Part shown: positions 21,914 through 32,458 of the stretch, piece after piece
Layout: each line of letters starts with the position of its first letter
Position numbering within the stretch: the stretch's first letter is position 1
Source: Armigeres subalbatus
Lineage: Eukaryota > Arthropoda > Insecta > Diptera > Culicidae
Length of the DNA stretch: 64,000 nucleotides
NCBI RefSeq assembly: GCF_024139115.2
Contig: NW_026942547.1
Location: forward strand, 79,023 to 143,022
Direction of reading: 5' to 3'
The notes under the pieces: model-generated
The model's database searches: none
What the model was told of the DNA's origin: nothing
Seen by the model: only the letters and a program-made list of their open reading frames with translations
Translations under genes and position numbers: made by a program

Positions 21914-22110
21914 ATGGGATTCTATATTATGGTATGGCCAAAACACATTTTTTACAAGAAAAAAATTCACTAATTTTTTAGGCACTTACCCTCAGCCGAT
22001 TTGCTCGCAACAAGTTGCATACGACGCAGAATCGTGTCCCATTGTTTCCTATTGAAAATTGGCCGGATCGGACTATGGGCTCAGAAGTTATGGCCAAAAA
22101 ATTATTTGCC

Positions 22111-22438
22111 CAAAAATAATATTTTGAGGGGGCAACAAAAAAAAAATTCGGATTTTTTTTTTAATCTTAATATTTATCTTTCATTATCCCCCCCCCCCTT
22201 CCTCGACCTTTCGGAGACCAGTAGGACATAATATAAATTAAATATTTGTAACGGCCTTATAAAAGAAGAACTTCCATAAAGAAATCAAAATGTTCCACGG
22301 AAAAAAATTCAAAATTCCCTTAAATAAATCAATATTAGCCGTTAACAATTAGAAAATGTTCGAAAAAATCAATAAAGAACTTTAGGTTAAGGTGCAAAAA
22401 ATGTCCTCAATCTAATTGCTAGAAATCGCGATTTTGAT
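22111..22438. other. AT-rich unassigned sequence with homopolymers
   Basis: Contains poly-A near 22137-22149, poly-T near 22154-22164 and a C10 run near 22189. No gene. Confidence 0.3.
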
Positions 22439-22463
22439 TATCAAGCAGAAACATTTTGGATAA
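22439..22463 (+). repeat. 25-bp target-site duplication, left copy
   Basis: Starts TATCAAGCAGAAACATTTTG and is repeated exactly at 22861-22885. Confidence 0.9.
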
Positions 22464-22860
22464 GACCCGTAACGCTGGGTAGACACCTTTACGTGGTGTG
22501 TTACGGGGTAAGATCTACCACGGTTACATTGCCAGCTACAGGCAAATCCTGACCCAACGAATACCTTCCTCATTATCCAACTCCGTGGTACTTATGAGGG
22601 TGTCGCTAAGTCGGTGGCCTCTCGTTAAGTAAGTACCACATCAACACTTCCTTCCTCTCCCTAGTTACGGTGAAGATGGGCGTGGCCAGGAGTAGTAATC
22701 CTCATGCTTTTGTTATTTTGTTTAAGACTGGAATCAAGGACCACTCCCCTTCTTGATTTCTGATAGCATTCTAGATAAGGATCTCAAAAGTAAAACATGA
22801 GTATCACTAGTGTCCAATCTACGAATTACACCGTAACAATGCTAATGCTAATGCTAATGC
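22464..22860 (+). mobile_element. 397-bp retroposed element with (GCTAAT)n tail
   Basis: The insertion lies between two identical 25-bp sequences and ends in AATGCTAATGCTAATGC. Short tandem tails of this kind are typical of RTE-clade or related non-LTR elements and their dependants. There is no readable protein, so it is either a 5'-truncated LINE end or a SINE mobilised by such a LINE. I could not place its 5' part on a tRNA. Confidence 0.75.
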
Positions 22861-22885
22861 TATCAAGCAGAAACATTTTGGATAA
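22861..22885 (+). repeat. 25-bp target-site duplication, right copy
   Basis: Exact copy of 22439-22463, directly after the (GCTAAT)n tail. Confidence 0.9.
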
Positions 22886-22985
22886 AATTTTGCTGCAAGA
22901 AGATTGTTCAGCCACTGGGAGTCGTTTTATCCTGTTAAAGGTACAGCAACAGTTCGATAACTGGGCGCTTTTAAACTGGACTGTT

Positions 22986-23130
22986 TTTTTTTAACTGGGC
23001 CGAAGCCCAGTTAAAAATCAGTTATCCGTCAAAAAACGGCGACTCGGCGACGAGTCTGAATGAAGCTTCATGTAAAACACGATCAAAACAATGCATCGCG
23101 AATCCCTTCGTCAGCCCAGTTAAAAAACGG
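22986..23130. repeat. Small hairpin AACTGGGCCGAAGCCCAGTT and direct repeats
   Basis: A perfect short hairpin is at 22993-23012, followed by two direct occurrences of GCCCAGTTAAAAA and two of AAAAAACGGCG. Possibly the remains of a MITE. Confidence 0.45.
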
Positions 23131-23432
23131 CGTTCGATGACCGGGCTGGTGTTTTAGCCAAGTTAGCGAATGGTTGCTGTAGTCTCAAACCTTTCTTCTA
23201 CCGGATTTGTGTCTGAGCGTTTAGCCGTGGAAAGCTCCATTAGGGTAAAAGTTCCGATAGTCGTGGCTGTTCCTATATAGTTGCGGCAGTACGGTTTGCA
23301 GGGAATTAACAAATTAAACGCAGTAACCCACATCACCGGTCAATTAGTTGACCTGTCATAACATGATAGAAACAAAAATAACATATGGATTTCATTCAGA
23401 CTGGTAAAGTATCTTTAAAATACCTTTCCCTT

Positions 23433-23547
23433 GCACCAATAGTTGCGGTAGTGTTCCAATAGTATAAAACCTATGGGATTCGCAACTATAGGAACACGCA
23501 TTACAAAATACCGCGACTATTGGATCACTGTACCAATAATTGGATGA
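23433..23547. mobile_element. Relative of the 7899-8397 element
   Basis: CCTTGCACCAATAGTTGCGG at the left, then TATAGGAACAC and a right part with CACTGTACCAATAATTGG, follow the same order as 8088-8226. The copy is diverged. Confidence 0.5.
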
Positions 23548-24309
23548 ATGATTTCAAGTAACAATCAAGGATTTTGATGCGATTATGGCACGCTTTGAAT
23601 AAAATAGAGATTATAAGCTTTCGGATGCACTCTCAAGGTGCGGGTCGTCCGATGAGGAAGAGGATTAGTCATGGCCTGCTGTTGGCTGATCAAATGTCAT
23701 GTAATCGTTCGTTATACGGAAGATGTTTGCATCTGTCAACTGAACACACACAGCAGTTGAACTGTGTTATCTTACAATTATAATAGAGCAAAAATCTATG
23801 AATCACTATTGAAAATTTGTAGATTCCGTCCGTTGAGAAATTATTGAGTTATTCGCTTCCTAAACCTAATTTTTTTTGTGATAGTTTCGTTTTCCAAAAT
23901 TCTGAAATGGACGCAATCCTACGGCAATAATATTTGTTTTAAACAATAATTCTGAAACGCTGAATGGCTGATCCGTCAAATTATTATTTGCGAGAAAGAA
24001 TCGCCTTCTGCTTCGAATGCAGTTTGTTAAGTAATTTTTTACGTGTTTTTCGCATAAAACATGGTTTTTTAACCATAATTTTTGATCTCATAATCCTATC
24101 TGGCAAATTTTCAATAGCAAACAATGGGACAGGATTTCCCGTCAATGAATCGCCTGCTTTGAGCGTGCGACACACTAGGAGTTAACTTTCTTATATCAGT
24201 ATAGCGAAAAGCATCTCTAAATAAGGCACCGGACGGTAGAAGGTAGCGGACACCATCCTTCACAACCGGCACCAAATAATTTTTCATGAAAAGTTCCTAG
24301 TTTTGAGAA
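23548..24309. other. Unassigned
   Basis: No gene. Open frames of about 70 codons occur on both strands at 23964-24185, which argues against either being real. Confidence 0.3.
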
Positions 24310-24420
24310 AAACCGCGTTAGATGTCTTTTGCCATCGGTTAACTCATGCTGGCTATTTGCGCCTGGATGTGGACGCGGCGGGTATAAAATCAGCCACTGC
24401 CAATAATTCATTGGATGCGA
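24310..24420 (+). repeat. Dispersed repeat, inverted copy of 8872-8975
   Basis: Shares the blocks AACTCATGCTGGCTATTTGC and AAAATCAGCCACTGCCAATA with the reverse complement of the earlier copy. Confidence 0.6.
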
Positions 24421-24464
24421 GTAAAACGGAAAACGTTAAGTTCCCAAACGTGTGTTTGCAAATT

Positions 24465-24560
24465 GTGTACACATACACACACATACATACTCACATACAG
24501 ACATCACCTCAGTTTGTCGAGCTGGTATATAACACTATGGGTCTCCGGGTATTCTATCAA
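24465..24560 (-). repeat. Fragment of the 21070-22110 repeat
   Basis: A CA-rich run (24470-24500) leads into TTTGTCGAGCTGGTATATAA and CACTATGGGTCTCCGGG. This is the reverse complement of the region around 21150-21230. Confidence 0.65.
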
Positions 24561-25318
24561 ATATTATAATATTATAGCCTTTCGGTACAACTTGACATTT
24601 TACTCGAAGTCGAAAACCATCGCAATTCAACGAACTTTCACATATCTGGATCGTCATCGACATCACAAGCCGAAACCAGATAAAAACAAAGCATCAATCC
24701 GGCGCTCTTCCGGAGCGCCTTCGACATTCAAGTCAAAACCGATGAAAACCCAAAACAATCTATCAATTGACTAGAATATAATTTCTTCTGTCTGTATTGT
24801 GGACGAATACCATCGCTTTGGACATATCCATATATTTCGGAAAGTCTCAAATATCTTGTACACGTGACACTGAATGTTTTCAAATTGATCAACTCTATGT
24901 GTCCTGGTTACGAATGAAAAACGCTAAAATAATTCCCCAAGCTCTCATTTTACCACCTATACGACCGTCTGTCATGTACGATGATGACCTGCATAAATTT
25001 CCGCATCCAACCAACTCTTTTGTTAAAATTGAATTTATCCTAAAAATAACTAAATTGTCGTCAATTTGGTTTAAAACGCATTTTTTAAGATTCGCCACAC
25101 TTATCAAAGTTCCAACATCAGCTGCGAATTGACGATAATGGTTTAATCGCCTACGCCGCAACGACGTCAGCTCTGTTCTACGTTAGATCATCTGATATTC
25201 TAACGCAGCTGTCAGCTGTTTCATTCCGGTTTTGACCTACGGTATCCTTCCAAAGAAGAGACTACGACCAACGGACGTTTTACATACGAAACATACGAGA
25301 TAATAGGTTTGAGCTGAT
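24561..25318. other. Unassigned
   Basis: A 111-codon plus frame (24797-25132) and an 88-codon minus frame (24895-25161) overlap. Neither shows a known motif and I do not call a gene. Confidence 0.25.
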
Positions 25319-25504
25319 ATGTTTAAGCTTGTTCTGGTGCTCGTTCTCGCCGGTTGTGCTAATTTTAAGAGCTGTGTCACGCGTGTCAAAAAAGCGACAG
25401 CAAAAAAATGCAAACTGTTTTGTACCAAACGAACGAAAAACAAGTTCTATTCAATTGGTCCACGTTTGGAATTTTTTTTTTTGTTTTCGTGGTGCGGAAG
25501 ATAA
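25319..25504 (+). CDS. Doubtful small secreted-peptide ORF
   Basis: Sixty-one residues starting MFKLVLVLVLAGCANF, which looks like a signal peptide, followed by a Lys-rich stretch with four further Cys. The downstream part is hydrophobic and Trp/Phe-rich, unlike a mature secreted peptide, and no promoter, intron or poly-A signal supports it. I list it only because of the N-terminus; chance is the more likely explanation. Confidence 0.15.
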   Translation: MFKLVLVLVLAGCANFKSCVTRVKKATAKKCKLFCTKRTKNKFYSIGPRLEFFFLFSWCGR

Positions 25505-25891
25505 TCACTCGAACACGATCCGCTAGTTGTTTGGCGTTTTCCTAGCATGATGGTGATTGAACAGTAAAGCAATAAAGTGGGCTCCAATAGACATAAATGC
25601 ACAACTGTAAAGTGGTATACCTAAATCTGGAGAAAATTGATCAGCTAGCGGAGGAAAATTGCAACTTCCGACAAACTTGTTTTTAATAATTTTGATACTA
25701 CAGACATTCAAAGGTATCGTATTCGTAATTTGAATACCAATCTGTACACTACCAAAGTTATAGACAAAAGTAAGTTAAATTCTCAATTGTCTCGTAAGGC
25801 AATCAATCCCAAACAATGTACTTGAACCATTCTACATTCGAATTTTATGGAGAACTTGCTTACTTGAGCTTTGAATACGTCTTTCGCATAA
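25505..25891. other. Unassigned
   Basis: Nothing recognised. Confidence 0.3.
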
Positions 25892-25900
25892 GTGACTAAT
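25892..25900 (+). repeat. Target-site duplication of SINE B copy 2, left
   Basis: GTGACTAAT, repeated at 26178-26186. Confidence 0.75.
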
Positions 25901-26177
25901 GAGGCCCTCCTTAGCCTAGCGGTAAGATGCGCGGCTACAAAGCAAGACCATGCTGAGGGTGGCTGGGTTCGATTTCCGGTGCCGGTGGAAATTGTATCGA
26001 CTTCCCTGGGCATAAAACTATCATCGTGTTAGCCTCATGATAAACGAATTCGGTAATGGTAACTTGGCTTAGAAACCTCGCAGTTAAAAACTGTGGTAGG
26101 GCTGAATAAACACTAAGCAGCGAGGCAGCAATGTCCTAGTAGGGGATGGAATGCCAATAAGAAGAACAAGAAGATAT
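25901..26177 (+). mobile_element. tRNA-derived SINE, family B, copy 2
   Basis: Full-length sense copy: head GAGGCCCTCCTTAGCC, GCGGTAAGATGCGCGGCTAC, B box GGTTCGATTTCC, body with CTCGCAGTTAAAAACTGTGG, and an AAGAAGAACAAGAAG tail. It is 277 bp. A 9-bp duplication, GTGACTAAT, flanks it. It lacks ~20 bases after the B box that copies 1 and 5 retain. Confidence 0.85.
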
Positions 26178-26186
26178 GTGACTAAT

Positions 26187-27066
26187 AACTAGCAGCTTTC
26201 ATTGATTGACTTCCATATCCAGTATGTAACCGGTTCCCATAATTTTCGATCAGCACAAGAGGTCAATTAGATTGGCTTTTGATAATGGGTTTCCCAGCCA
26301 GCGTTTATCAATTCTCCAATATTTGGGGGGAACTTATCTAACGACAATTAGTGCGGTTTAAACGTCCCGCCACTAGGAGAACAGCATGATAAACTGAATA
26401 TTGTGCCACGATAGCTTATCGTATAAACTGAGGTGCAAATTAATCAACGGAAATCAGTTCCTGAAAACTGACACCTTATGATTGCCTTTATCTTTTCAAT
26501 TGTATTTACCTATGATTCACTCATGTAAAATATTGCATAACCTTTATTTTTATCGCCGAATCGGAGCAATACTTATCCTTCATTTAATCAATATGCAACT
26601 CATTATATCTTGTAGATCTAAATATCCGAAACGTTTCAAATCAAATTTGGTTTGTTTCATAAACTCTGTGAAGCCCTTGAATCAAGTTACAACAGAAAAA
26701 AAATCCAGCCGTTCAGCACGGACTTGCTCAGAGAGGTAACCTTCTCCGACGGAACGGCGGTGATGATGATAATGATCATTAGACGCAGTTCATCGTCAAT
26801 TATTTCTGAATAGCTGTGGCTTTTATTACCCACCATGTGTAAACCACTTAACGTTCAGGTTGATTTTCATGAAACCCCTATTAGTAACGTGTTAATGCTT
26901 AGTATTGGTGAGGAAAATCGTATTGATCGTAAGTCCGGAATTGAACTAAGCTGCCAAAACTTTAGCATGTTTCACTTAATTTTGCCAAACTGCAGAGAGT
27001 CAACAGATAAGTCTGACAGTTCAAGTGCGTTAACGCAAATTAAACGTGTTAAAAGCACAAATCAAA
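26187..27066. other. Unassigned
   Basis: No gene recognised. Frames at 26482-26739 and 26835-27074 are open for 79-85 codons but have no motif. Confidence 0.3.
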
Positions 27067-28124
27067 TAGGGTAAATCACTACTTGGGCCTATGGACCCGG
27101 TTCCCGGCTCACTGCACAAAAAACTAATGATTTATACTGTTTGAAAGCCGTAGGTTCATGATTGATAATTTTTAAAAAGTCTCCCATTTATTTTTCACAA
27201 TACTCAATATTGTTCAACCACTTGTTTTACTCCTAATTAATCCAATTGTAGAAAACAAAAATGTATATTTCAAAATTTCGCTCTCCGATGCCACACCACT
27301 GAGCCGGAGTGATTCTTTCCACTTTTACAAAACGGTATCATCAAATAAACACCTACCTGAAAATCGTCACAGTGCTCTATACAACCATTGCTTGAAGCTG
27401 TTAATCACTACACCATAATTCTAAACACACGCGCTTCAATTCTTCATAATTTTTCGTTTCACTAGAACTTATTTAAACACATTAGAATACATTTTAAAAT
27501 GTATCCTCAAACCGAACAAAAAATCACCTCGGCCCAAGAACTTCTTGCCGCACCGTGCTGCCAAAACGCCAGGAGTATGAAAATGATCCTTCATTGTTAA
27601 TTGGAAAACTGTCTAATACGTTGACGCTATCATGTTATTTATAATTCTCTCGATTTCAAAAGGTGAAAAAAATATTGTTTTTAAGTGTTTGGAAGAAATT
27701 TGGATGAGTAAATATATCTTCTTAACCGAATAAAAATGATTATGAATAATACCATCTGGCATCTTGTTGTCGTGGAACGTGCATATTTTTGTTTACGTCG
27801 CATTTTCTACCATCCCGAGAGAGAAAGAGAGTAAAATGTTGAGAGATTGAGCGAAATTTTGCTTAGGCCGGGAACTGGTTTGGAAGTGGGCCGGAAATTA
27901 AATCGCTATGACTGAAATGAGTGCTGCACCTCGTTGATTAAAATCAAATAAAAGCTTTTTTGAACGATATTTAGCACGGATAGCTATTTTTTAATCAGAA
28001 GTGAACCTCAATGCAATATTATACAGCCCACAAAATTCAGGAAAAGTTGCTTCCTGTCATAAATATCAATTAAATAATGCAGTCGTATGCAAGTTAGGCC
28101 GGGAATGGGGTAAGAAACCCTATC
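27067..28124. mobile_element. Possible ~1.05-kb TIR element (weak)
   Basis: The left edge reads TAGGGTAAATCAC with CCCGGTTCCCGGC inside it. The right edge in reverse reads TAGGGTTTCTTACCCCATTC with CCCGGCC inside. The terminal TAGGGT and nearby (G)GCCGGGAA(C/T) motifs (27100, 27870, 28102) fit a subterminal-repeat DNA transposon like the one at 3367-4585. The match is short, so the call is tentative. Confidence 0.35.
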
Positions 28125-28203
28125 TAGATTTTTGATAAAGAACTTCATAGTTAATTTCATATTATTCGGCAACTCGGCCGTACGGAAACCATTTTTTTGT
28201 TAA

Positions 28204-28814
28204 ATATCTTGGCTGTGCATATGCACAGCACATGTTTCGAAATGGACAAATTGATATGAAATTTGCGAAAAAGAATCCACGTGTCTTGGAGGGACTCGAA
28301 CCCTCAACCTCCTACTCTCTAGATATGCAATTAATTGTAATCAAGTGTCGGTCTTTCACCGTCATTAGTCGTCTGAGTGCACGCGACCGCTTACGTAAGG
28401 CAATCAAACTCATCAAATGCTTTAGCCAAGCAAGCCTTTGGCACAGCAGAGTGCGATTGATTCGCATTCTATACCATCCCGCCCAACCCGTTGTTGGGGG
28501 GGCATGGAGTGCGATCCTCTCGTTTAATAAACAATGTGCACTCGCTTGACTGTGGATATACAACAGTAAAGCACATGTGGAGATTGGACAAATCAAGCAT
28601 CCGAAAGATATTCAATTTGCAAAAAAGAGAGCTAACCGCGGTGGAGGTTGGTACTCGGATTCTGCTAACTTTTCCGCAAACGTGACCTTTAAGTGGTATT
28701 GTTGTGTAGGGGTTATCACGCCTATCTAGAGAGTAGGATGTTGGGGGTTCGAGTCCCTCCAAGACAAGTGGATTCTGTTTCGCAAATTTCATATTATATC
28801 TACAGCCAAGATAT
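28204..28814. mobile_element. Foldback or inverted SINE pair with tRNA-like arms
   Basis: The left arm is the reverse complement of the right arm over about 100 bp: both hold ATATCTTGGCTGT, AAATTTCATAT and GGTTCGAGTCCCTCC. In the right arm a tRNA-like segment at 28706-28766 shows an A-box-like AGGGGTTATCACG, an anticodon-arm-like stretch and a T-arm GGGGGTTCGAGTCCCTC. The left copy stops before the A box. Long open frames across it on both strands are repeat translations. Confidence 0.65.
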
Positions 28815-28884
28815 TGAACAAAAAAAAACTTCATAGTCATTTTTTTTCAATTTGATTGAAAACTTTAGAAATTTTTATACTAAC

Positions 28885-28950
28885 AACACTAAGGCCAAGT
28901 TTTAGTTAGAATGTAGAGCTATTAAAGAAGTTGAAGAAGCCTTCATAGTC
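28885..28950 (+). mobile_element. Possible SINE family C tail fragment
   Basis: TTAGAATGTAGAGCTATTAA and GAAGTTGAAGAAG resemble the tail of the SINE at 40155-40435. Short and uncertain. Confidence 0.35.
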
Positions 28951-29044
28951 AACCTCCAACAAGTCAATTGGATTCACAGTTGACAAATCACACTTGTCCA
29001 AGAATTTGATATAATAGGCAACGTGATCGATCGACTGTTTCGCC

Positions 29045-29298
29045 TTTCTTCTTCTTCGTCTTTGGTATCACATCCCCCACTGGACCATTGCCGCCTCGCC
29101 ACTTTGCGTATATTAAGTATTTCCTCAGTTAACAAATGCGTGGTTTCTAAGCCTATTTACAATGTTTACATTCGAGTAGTCGAAAAAAGATAGTCCTGGG
29201 CCGGACCAGAAATCGAACCCAGTTTCTTTCACTAAGGTAGGTCTTTCGTTTTGTAGCCGTGCATCTTACCGCTACATAAGCTAAGAGAGGCTCCGACT
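29045..29298 (-). mobile_element. tRNA-derived SINE, family B, copy 3 (diverged)
   Basis: On the minus strand it reads CTCTTAGCTTATGTAGCGGT, then AAGATGCACGGCTACAAAAC, a B-box-like GGTTCGATTTCT and an (AAG)n tail. It is much more diverged than the other copies. Confidence 0.7.
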
Positions 29299-29819
29299 GT
29301 CTCACCTAAACGTTACTTATGTATAATATAAAATATATTCCCAGAATATAATCCTTCAGTGTAGGCATTTCAAAACTACAGTTTTAAGACAGTTTTAAGT
29401 ATGGGAAGGAAATAAAACTCAGTAATGCGTTTAACAACCGATGCAACCGATTTATCGTTGTGTCAATTTTTTGTGTTTTATGTGTGTACAACAAACTTAG
29501 TCTTCAATGAGGGTGGTCTATAAAACGTTATCTGACGGTATTTTGACCGTATTTTGATGGGCTGTAATCTACATTCTGAATATAGAGCTTATCTGGGTTC
29601 GACTGACAGAGGTAGAGCGATAAAGCTTGTATGCATCTAAATATTTTCTTTGCGTTCGTTGAATTGCGTGAAAAACCAGAGCAACATTGATAAATTTGTT
29701 TGGTAAACATGAACAACCCAAGTGCGAATATCTAGCCTAGAAAGACGGAATAGTATTACATACATGCCGTTTTTCAAAATGATTGTGTATTCACACTAAT
29801 TGTTATTATTGTATATTCA
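29299..29819. other. Unassigned
   Basis: Nothing recognised. Confidence 0.3.
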
Positions 29820-29940
29820 CACTAAGATCGTAGTGGACTCTGCAGTTCATAAAGGTCCTCCTCGAGTATCTTTCGATCTTGTGGCCAAAGAGGACTACCG
29901 GTCTAATAAGAGTTTTGTCGATAGTCAGTTTGATAGGCAC
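29820..29940 (-). pseudogene. Fragment of a LINE ORF2 C-terminal region
   Basis: On the minus strand the translation contains KTLIRPVVLFGH. After a frame change near 29875 it continues as ILEEDLYELQSPL. This order resembles the 'LY-TLIRPVVLYGHETW...EEDLQAL' segment downstream of the reverse transcriptase in many insect non-LTR elements, as I recall it. It is a short, frameshifted scrap. Confidence 0.5.
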
Positions 29941-30454
29941 AGAAAAGAGTAATGAAAACAAACAATGCGCATTACTTGAGATGCAGAAATGAATGATGTT
30001 CAACGCTGAAATGGAGTTTGCTAAAAATTTGCATGCTGTATTGACGATCCGCAACAAATATTGCGTACATTTGGGTTATATCACGTGTAAAATCGCACTG
30101 ATAGCCATGTACCTACCTCGTAAAAAAAACTTTGAAAAAACTTCTTTAATTCGAATACCCGTGAAAAAAACATATAAAAATGTTCGGCACTTGTGGTTGC
30201 CGGTACTGAAGCACGTTCTTTTTGTGCCGACTACCGATCCAAACAGTTTAACAATGAAAACATATTTTCTACTCAGAAGTGTTTTTTCGGTCATTTACAT
30301 AGTAAAAAACGAAGTAAAACAACCAGAAAGGTAAATTTATTACGTATTTACAAAGAATATTCGCTATATTTTGTGTTTCTACATTTAATGCTACCGAAGC
30401 GTTTGTTATTAGTCTTTTATTCTCTTTTCAAAATGGTTGCTAATGTCAGTTGTC
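29941..30454. other. Unassigned AT-rich sequence
   Basis: Overlapping open frames on both strands (up to 113 codons) without motifs. No gene is called. Confidence 0.3.
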
Positions 30455-31060
30455 GGCAACCAATCGTGGTCGGTTGTTGGCACCCCAATTTTCAAAAGAG
30501 ATATCAAAACAAATCAAAGGTTATTGCTTAGTTTCAGGTTAGGGATAGGTGAGGGATAATAACAAATTTGAAGGCTTGAATAAATATGCATAAAGTACTT
30601 AAATGTAATGAATTTCATTGCCATTTACATAATAAATCTTCATATTTTCAGCCAGACCCCATCAGTTCATATTTTTACGTTTTTCATGGACTTTTTAGGG
30701 TGCCGATAACCGACCAGCTTTTTCTAAATGTTTTAGGGTGCCGATAACCGACCACCTTTTTCTCATTTATGTTTATAGGCTTCTATTGGTATGCAAATAC
30801 AGTGAAACCTCCATGAGTCGATATTGAAGGGACCATCGACTCATAGAAATATCGAGATGTGGAATAGAAAATCCCTGGGAAGCTGTTTCAAGGGACCATC
30901 ACAGTAGCCCAGAAAATATTTTTTAATATGGCATAATTTACTTCCATGAGTCGATATCGAGTCATAGAACATCGACTCATGGAGGTTTGACTGTATCGCC
31001 ATTTTGTTCAATTGGGCGAAAGTTATGAACAAAAGGGTGCCGACAACCGACCACCTTCCC
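30455..31060. mobile_element. Element with repeated GTGCCGA(T/C)AACCGACCA motif
   Basis: The motif occurs at 30700, 30730 and 31037 in one orientation and as TGGTCGGTTGTTGGCACC at 30466 in the other. Iterated inverted motifs near the ends are typical of non-autonomous DNA transposons. The exact ends are not resolved. A 198-bp MITE is nested inside. Confidence 0.5.
30798..30995 (-). mobile_element. 198-bp TA-flanked MITE, copy 2
   Basis: Inverted ends TACAGTGAAACCTCCATGAG and, in reverse, TACAGTCAAACCTCCATGAG. Same length as copy 1 at 8981-9178 but in opposite orientation. It interrupts the repeat-motif element around it. Confidence 0.85.
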
Positions 31061-32124
31061 TACTTTTTTTATTAGAAAAGAGTTAAAAGAAAAAAAAAAA
31101 GTTTCCGAGTCTATTCGATTGACAAAACCTTAGAAACAATTCCCAGAATGGGGGCTCGATGATAGGAGCTGGAATGCGAATTATAGGGTCCATTTAGGAA
31201 TTTAAGATAGCCGACTTCCGGTTTGCCAAAAACGAAAAAAACGCATGCTACGGATATTCCACAGCGGGCTCAATAAGTAGAATTCGGGAATTGCTGATCG
31301 GGGCCGTTTTGAAATCATAGCGCGAAAAAAATGCGTTGATGATTCAAAAATTCGTTTGTTTAAATTAAAAATGGCATATCTTTGCTCACAAAATTCGATT
31401 TTGATCAAACCAGGTCTATCAAACGCAGAAATTCTAGTTACCATAGTTTTAGACTGGTTCACGAACACCGTAGATGTTATCCAATGATATAATAAGCAGG
31501 CATTTTTTGTTCCCCTGAAATAGCAACTAATTTGCTTTCCAAATGCCGTGACCGTCGGTAATTCGAAAGGCACCTCGTTCAAATTAACGGCGCCCTATTT
31601 TAATTTGAACAACTGGTAACCCTATACATGTTGATATTGGAGAGAATCTGGTTACCTTATTATTTGTTGTTGTTATGAACATTTCTTTCTCACGCAAATT
31701 GCTCAAGCCTACTGAGAGCAAGATTACCGGTGGTGAGTTTAAGCCGTTTGGCAGCGCAGTATCATTACTTGACACTTTACCGGTCGCTACTAAACGCGCT
31801 GCTATAACAGTAGCGCGACTGACAGGTGACCAAATTTGGTAGCGCGATAAGAGCGCTGCTATTTGATGAACTGTCAACTGTCAAACGTCACCGGTACGGA
31901 ATACAGCAACCAAATTGAGAGCCGAAAATAGTGACCGATACGGAAACGAGTGACGAAACTAAAATGAAAGCGCTGCGCGGGTGATTAAAATGCTCGCGAC
32001 CGGTAATGATGCTCTGATTAGTTGATCCTACTGATTATCGTTGATAAAAGAGTATACAGAATCATGAATCAGATAAAAACTAATCAGTCCCCCAGAAGGT
32101 AAGATTTCTAATATTTTTTTCCAG
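31061..32124. other. Unassigned, with a 126-codon minus frame
   Basis: A minus-strand frame at 31202-31582 is the longest outside repeats but has no recognisable motif. 31770-31900 has repeated GCGCT and TAGCGCG elements. Polypyrimidine TATTTTTTTCCAG at 32112-32124 with an upstream CTAAT resembles a splice acceptor. Confidence 0.3.
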
Positions 32125-32135
32125 GCACTGCATTG

Positions 32136-32387
32136 ATGAACGCTTTTACCAATTCCAATTCCAGGTTGACTGCTGCAAATGGAAACGTAGTGTCTTCCGT
32201 GACGAAGAAAAAGAAGGCACACAACACTTACCCTTCTGTAGAAGCTATAATTGAGCTGCTGGTTGTAGGGAAGTCTTCTCTGGACAAAATTGATCGAACT
32301 TTCAACGTCTGCAGAGCCACTGTTTTGAATATTTCTCGGAAAAGGGACTCAAATCGCACAGCTGAAAATCGTTCCTGTGGGGTTTGA
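32136..32387 (+). CDS. ORF with helix-turn-helix-like motif
   Basis: Eighty-three residues. Residues ~40-72 read SVEAIIELLVVGKSS, three residues further on IDRTFNVCRATV, then LNISRK. The spacing fits the homeodomain-like helix-turn-helix of pogo/Tc1-type transposases and CENP-B-like proteins (hydrophobic helix, G-K-S turn, F-N-V-x-R-x-T-V recognition helix). A splice-acceptor-like TTTTTTTCCAG ends 11 bases before the ATG. The frame stops at TGA and a hAT-like MITE begins 71 bases later. It could be a transposase remnant or a host exon. I see no catalytic domain. Confidence 0.35.
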   Translation: MNAFTNSNSRLTAANGNVVSSVTKKKKAHNTYPSVEAIIELLVVGKSSLDKIDRTFNVCRATVLNISRKRDSNRTAENRSCGV

Positions 32388-32450
32388 GTAAAATGCCTTC
32401 AGCGTGTTATAATAGATTCACGCATCAGCGTGTCAATCGGCGAGCAGCAA

Positions 32451-32458
32451 GCCATGAT
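32451..32458 (+). repeat. 8-bp target-site duplication, left
   Basis: GCCATGAT, repeated exactly at 32786-32793. Confidence 0.85.

Larger units (their letters stand above)
21070..22110 (+). repeat. Dispersed repeat with diverged tandem subunits
   Basis: Starts near TGCCTTTCTCGTATACAAAG and carries GGCCCGGAGACCCATAGTG at 21152. Subunits follow with ACTCACT-TTTTAGG, GATTTGCTCGCAAC, ATTGAAAATTGGCC-GATCGGACTATGGG and GAAGTTATGGCCAAAAT, near 21240, 21400, 21530 and 21965. The third is split by a SINE. A fragment in the opposite orientation is at 24470-24560. I remember this as a very abundant mosquito repeat but cannot name it. Confidence 0.7.

Noticed and set aside
28706..28766. Functional tRNA gene
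   Set aside because: The T-arm is good, but the acceptor ends do not pair and the copy is part of a repeated element.
28232..28840. Overlapping 105- and 123-codon frames containing LEGLEP-TSYSLD
   Set aside because: The peptide is a translation of a tRNA-like T-arm in the SINE-type repeat.
31202..31582. 126-codon minus-strand gene
   Set aside because: No recognisable domain, no regulatory context, and the surroundings look repeat-derived.
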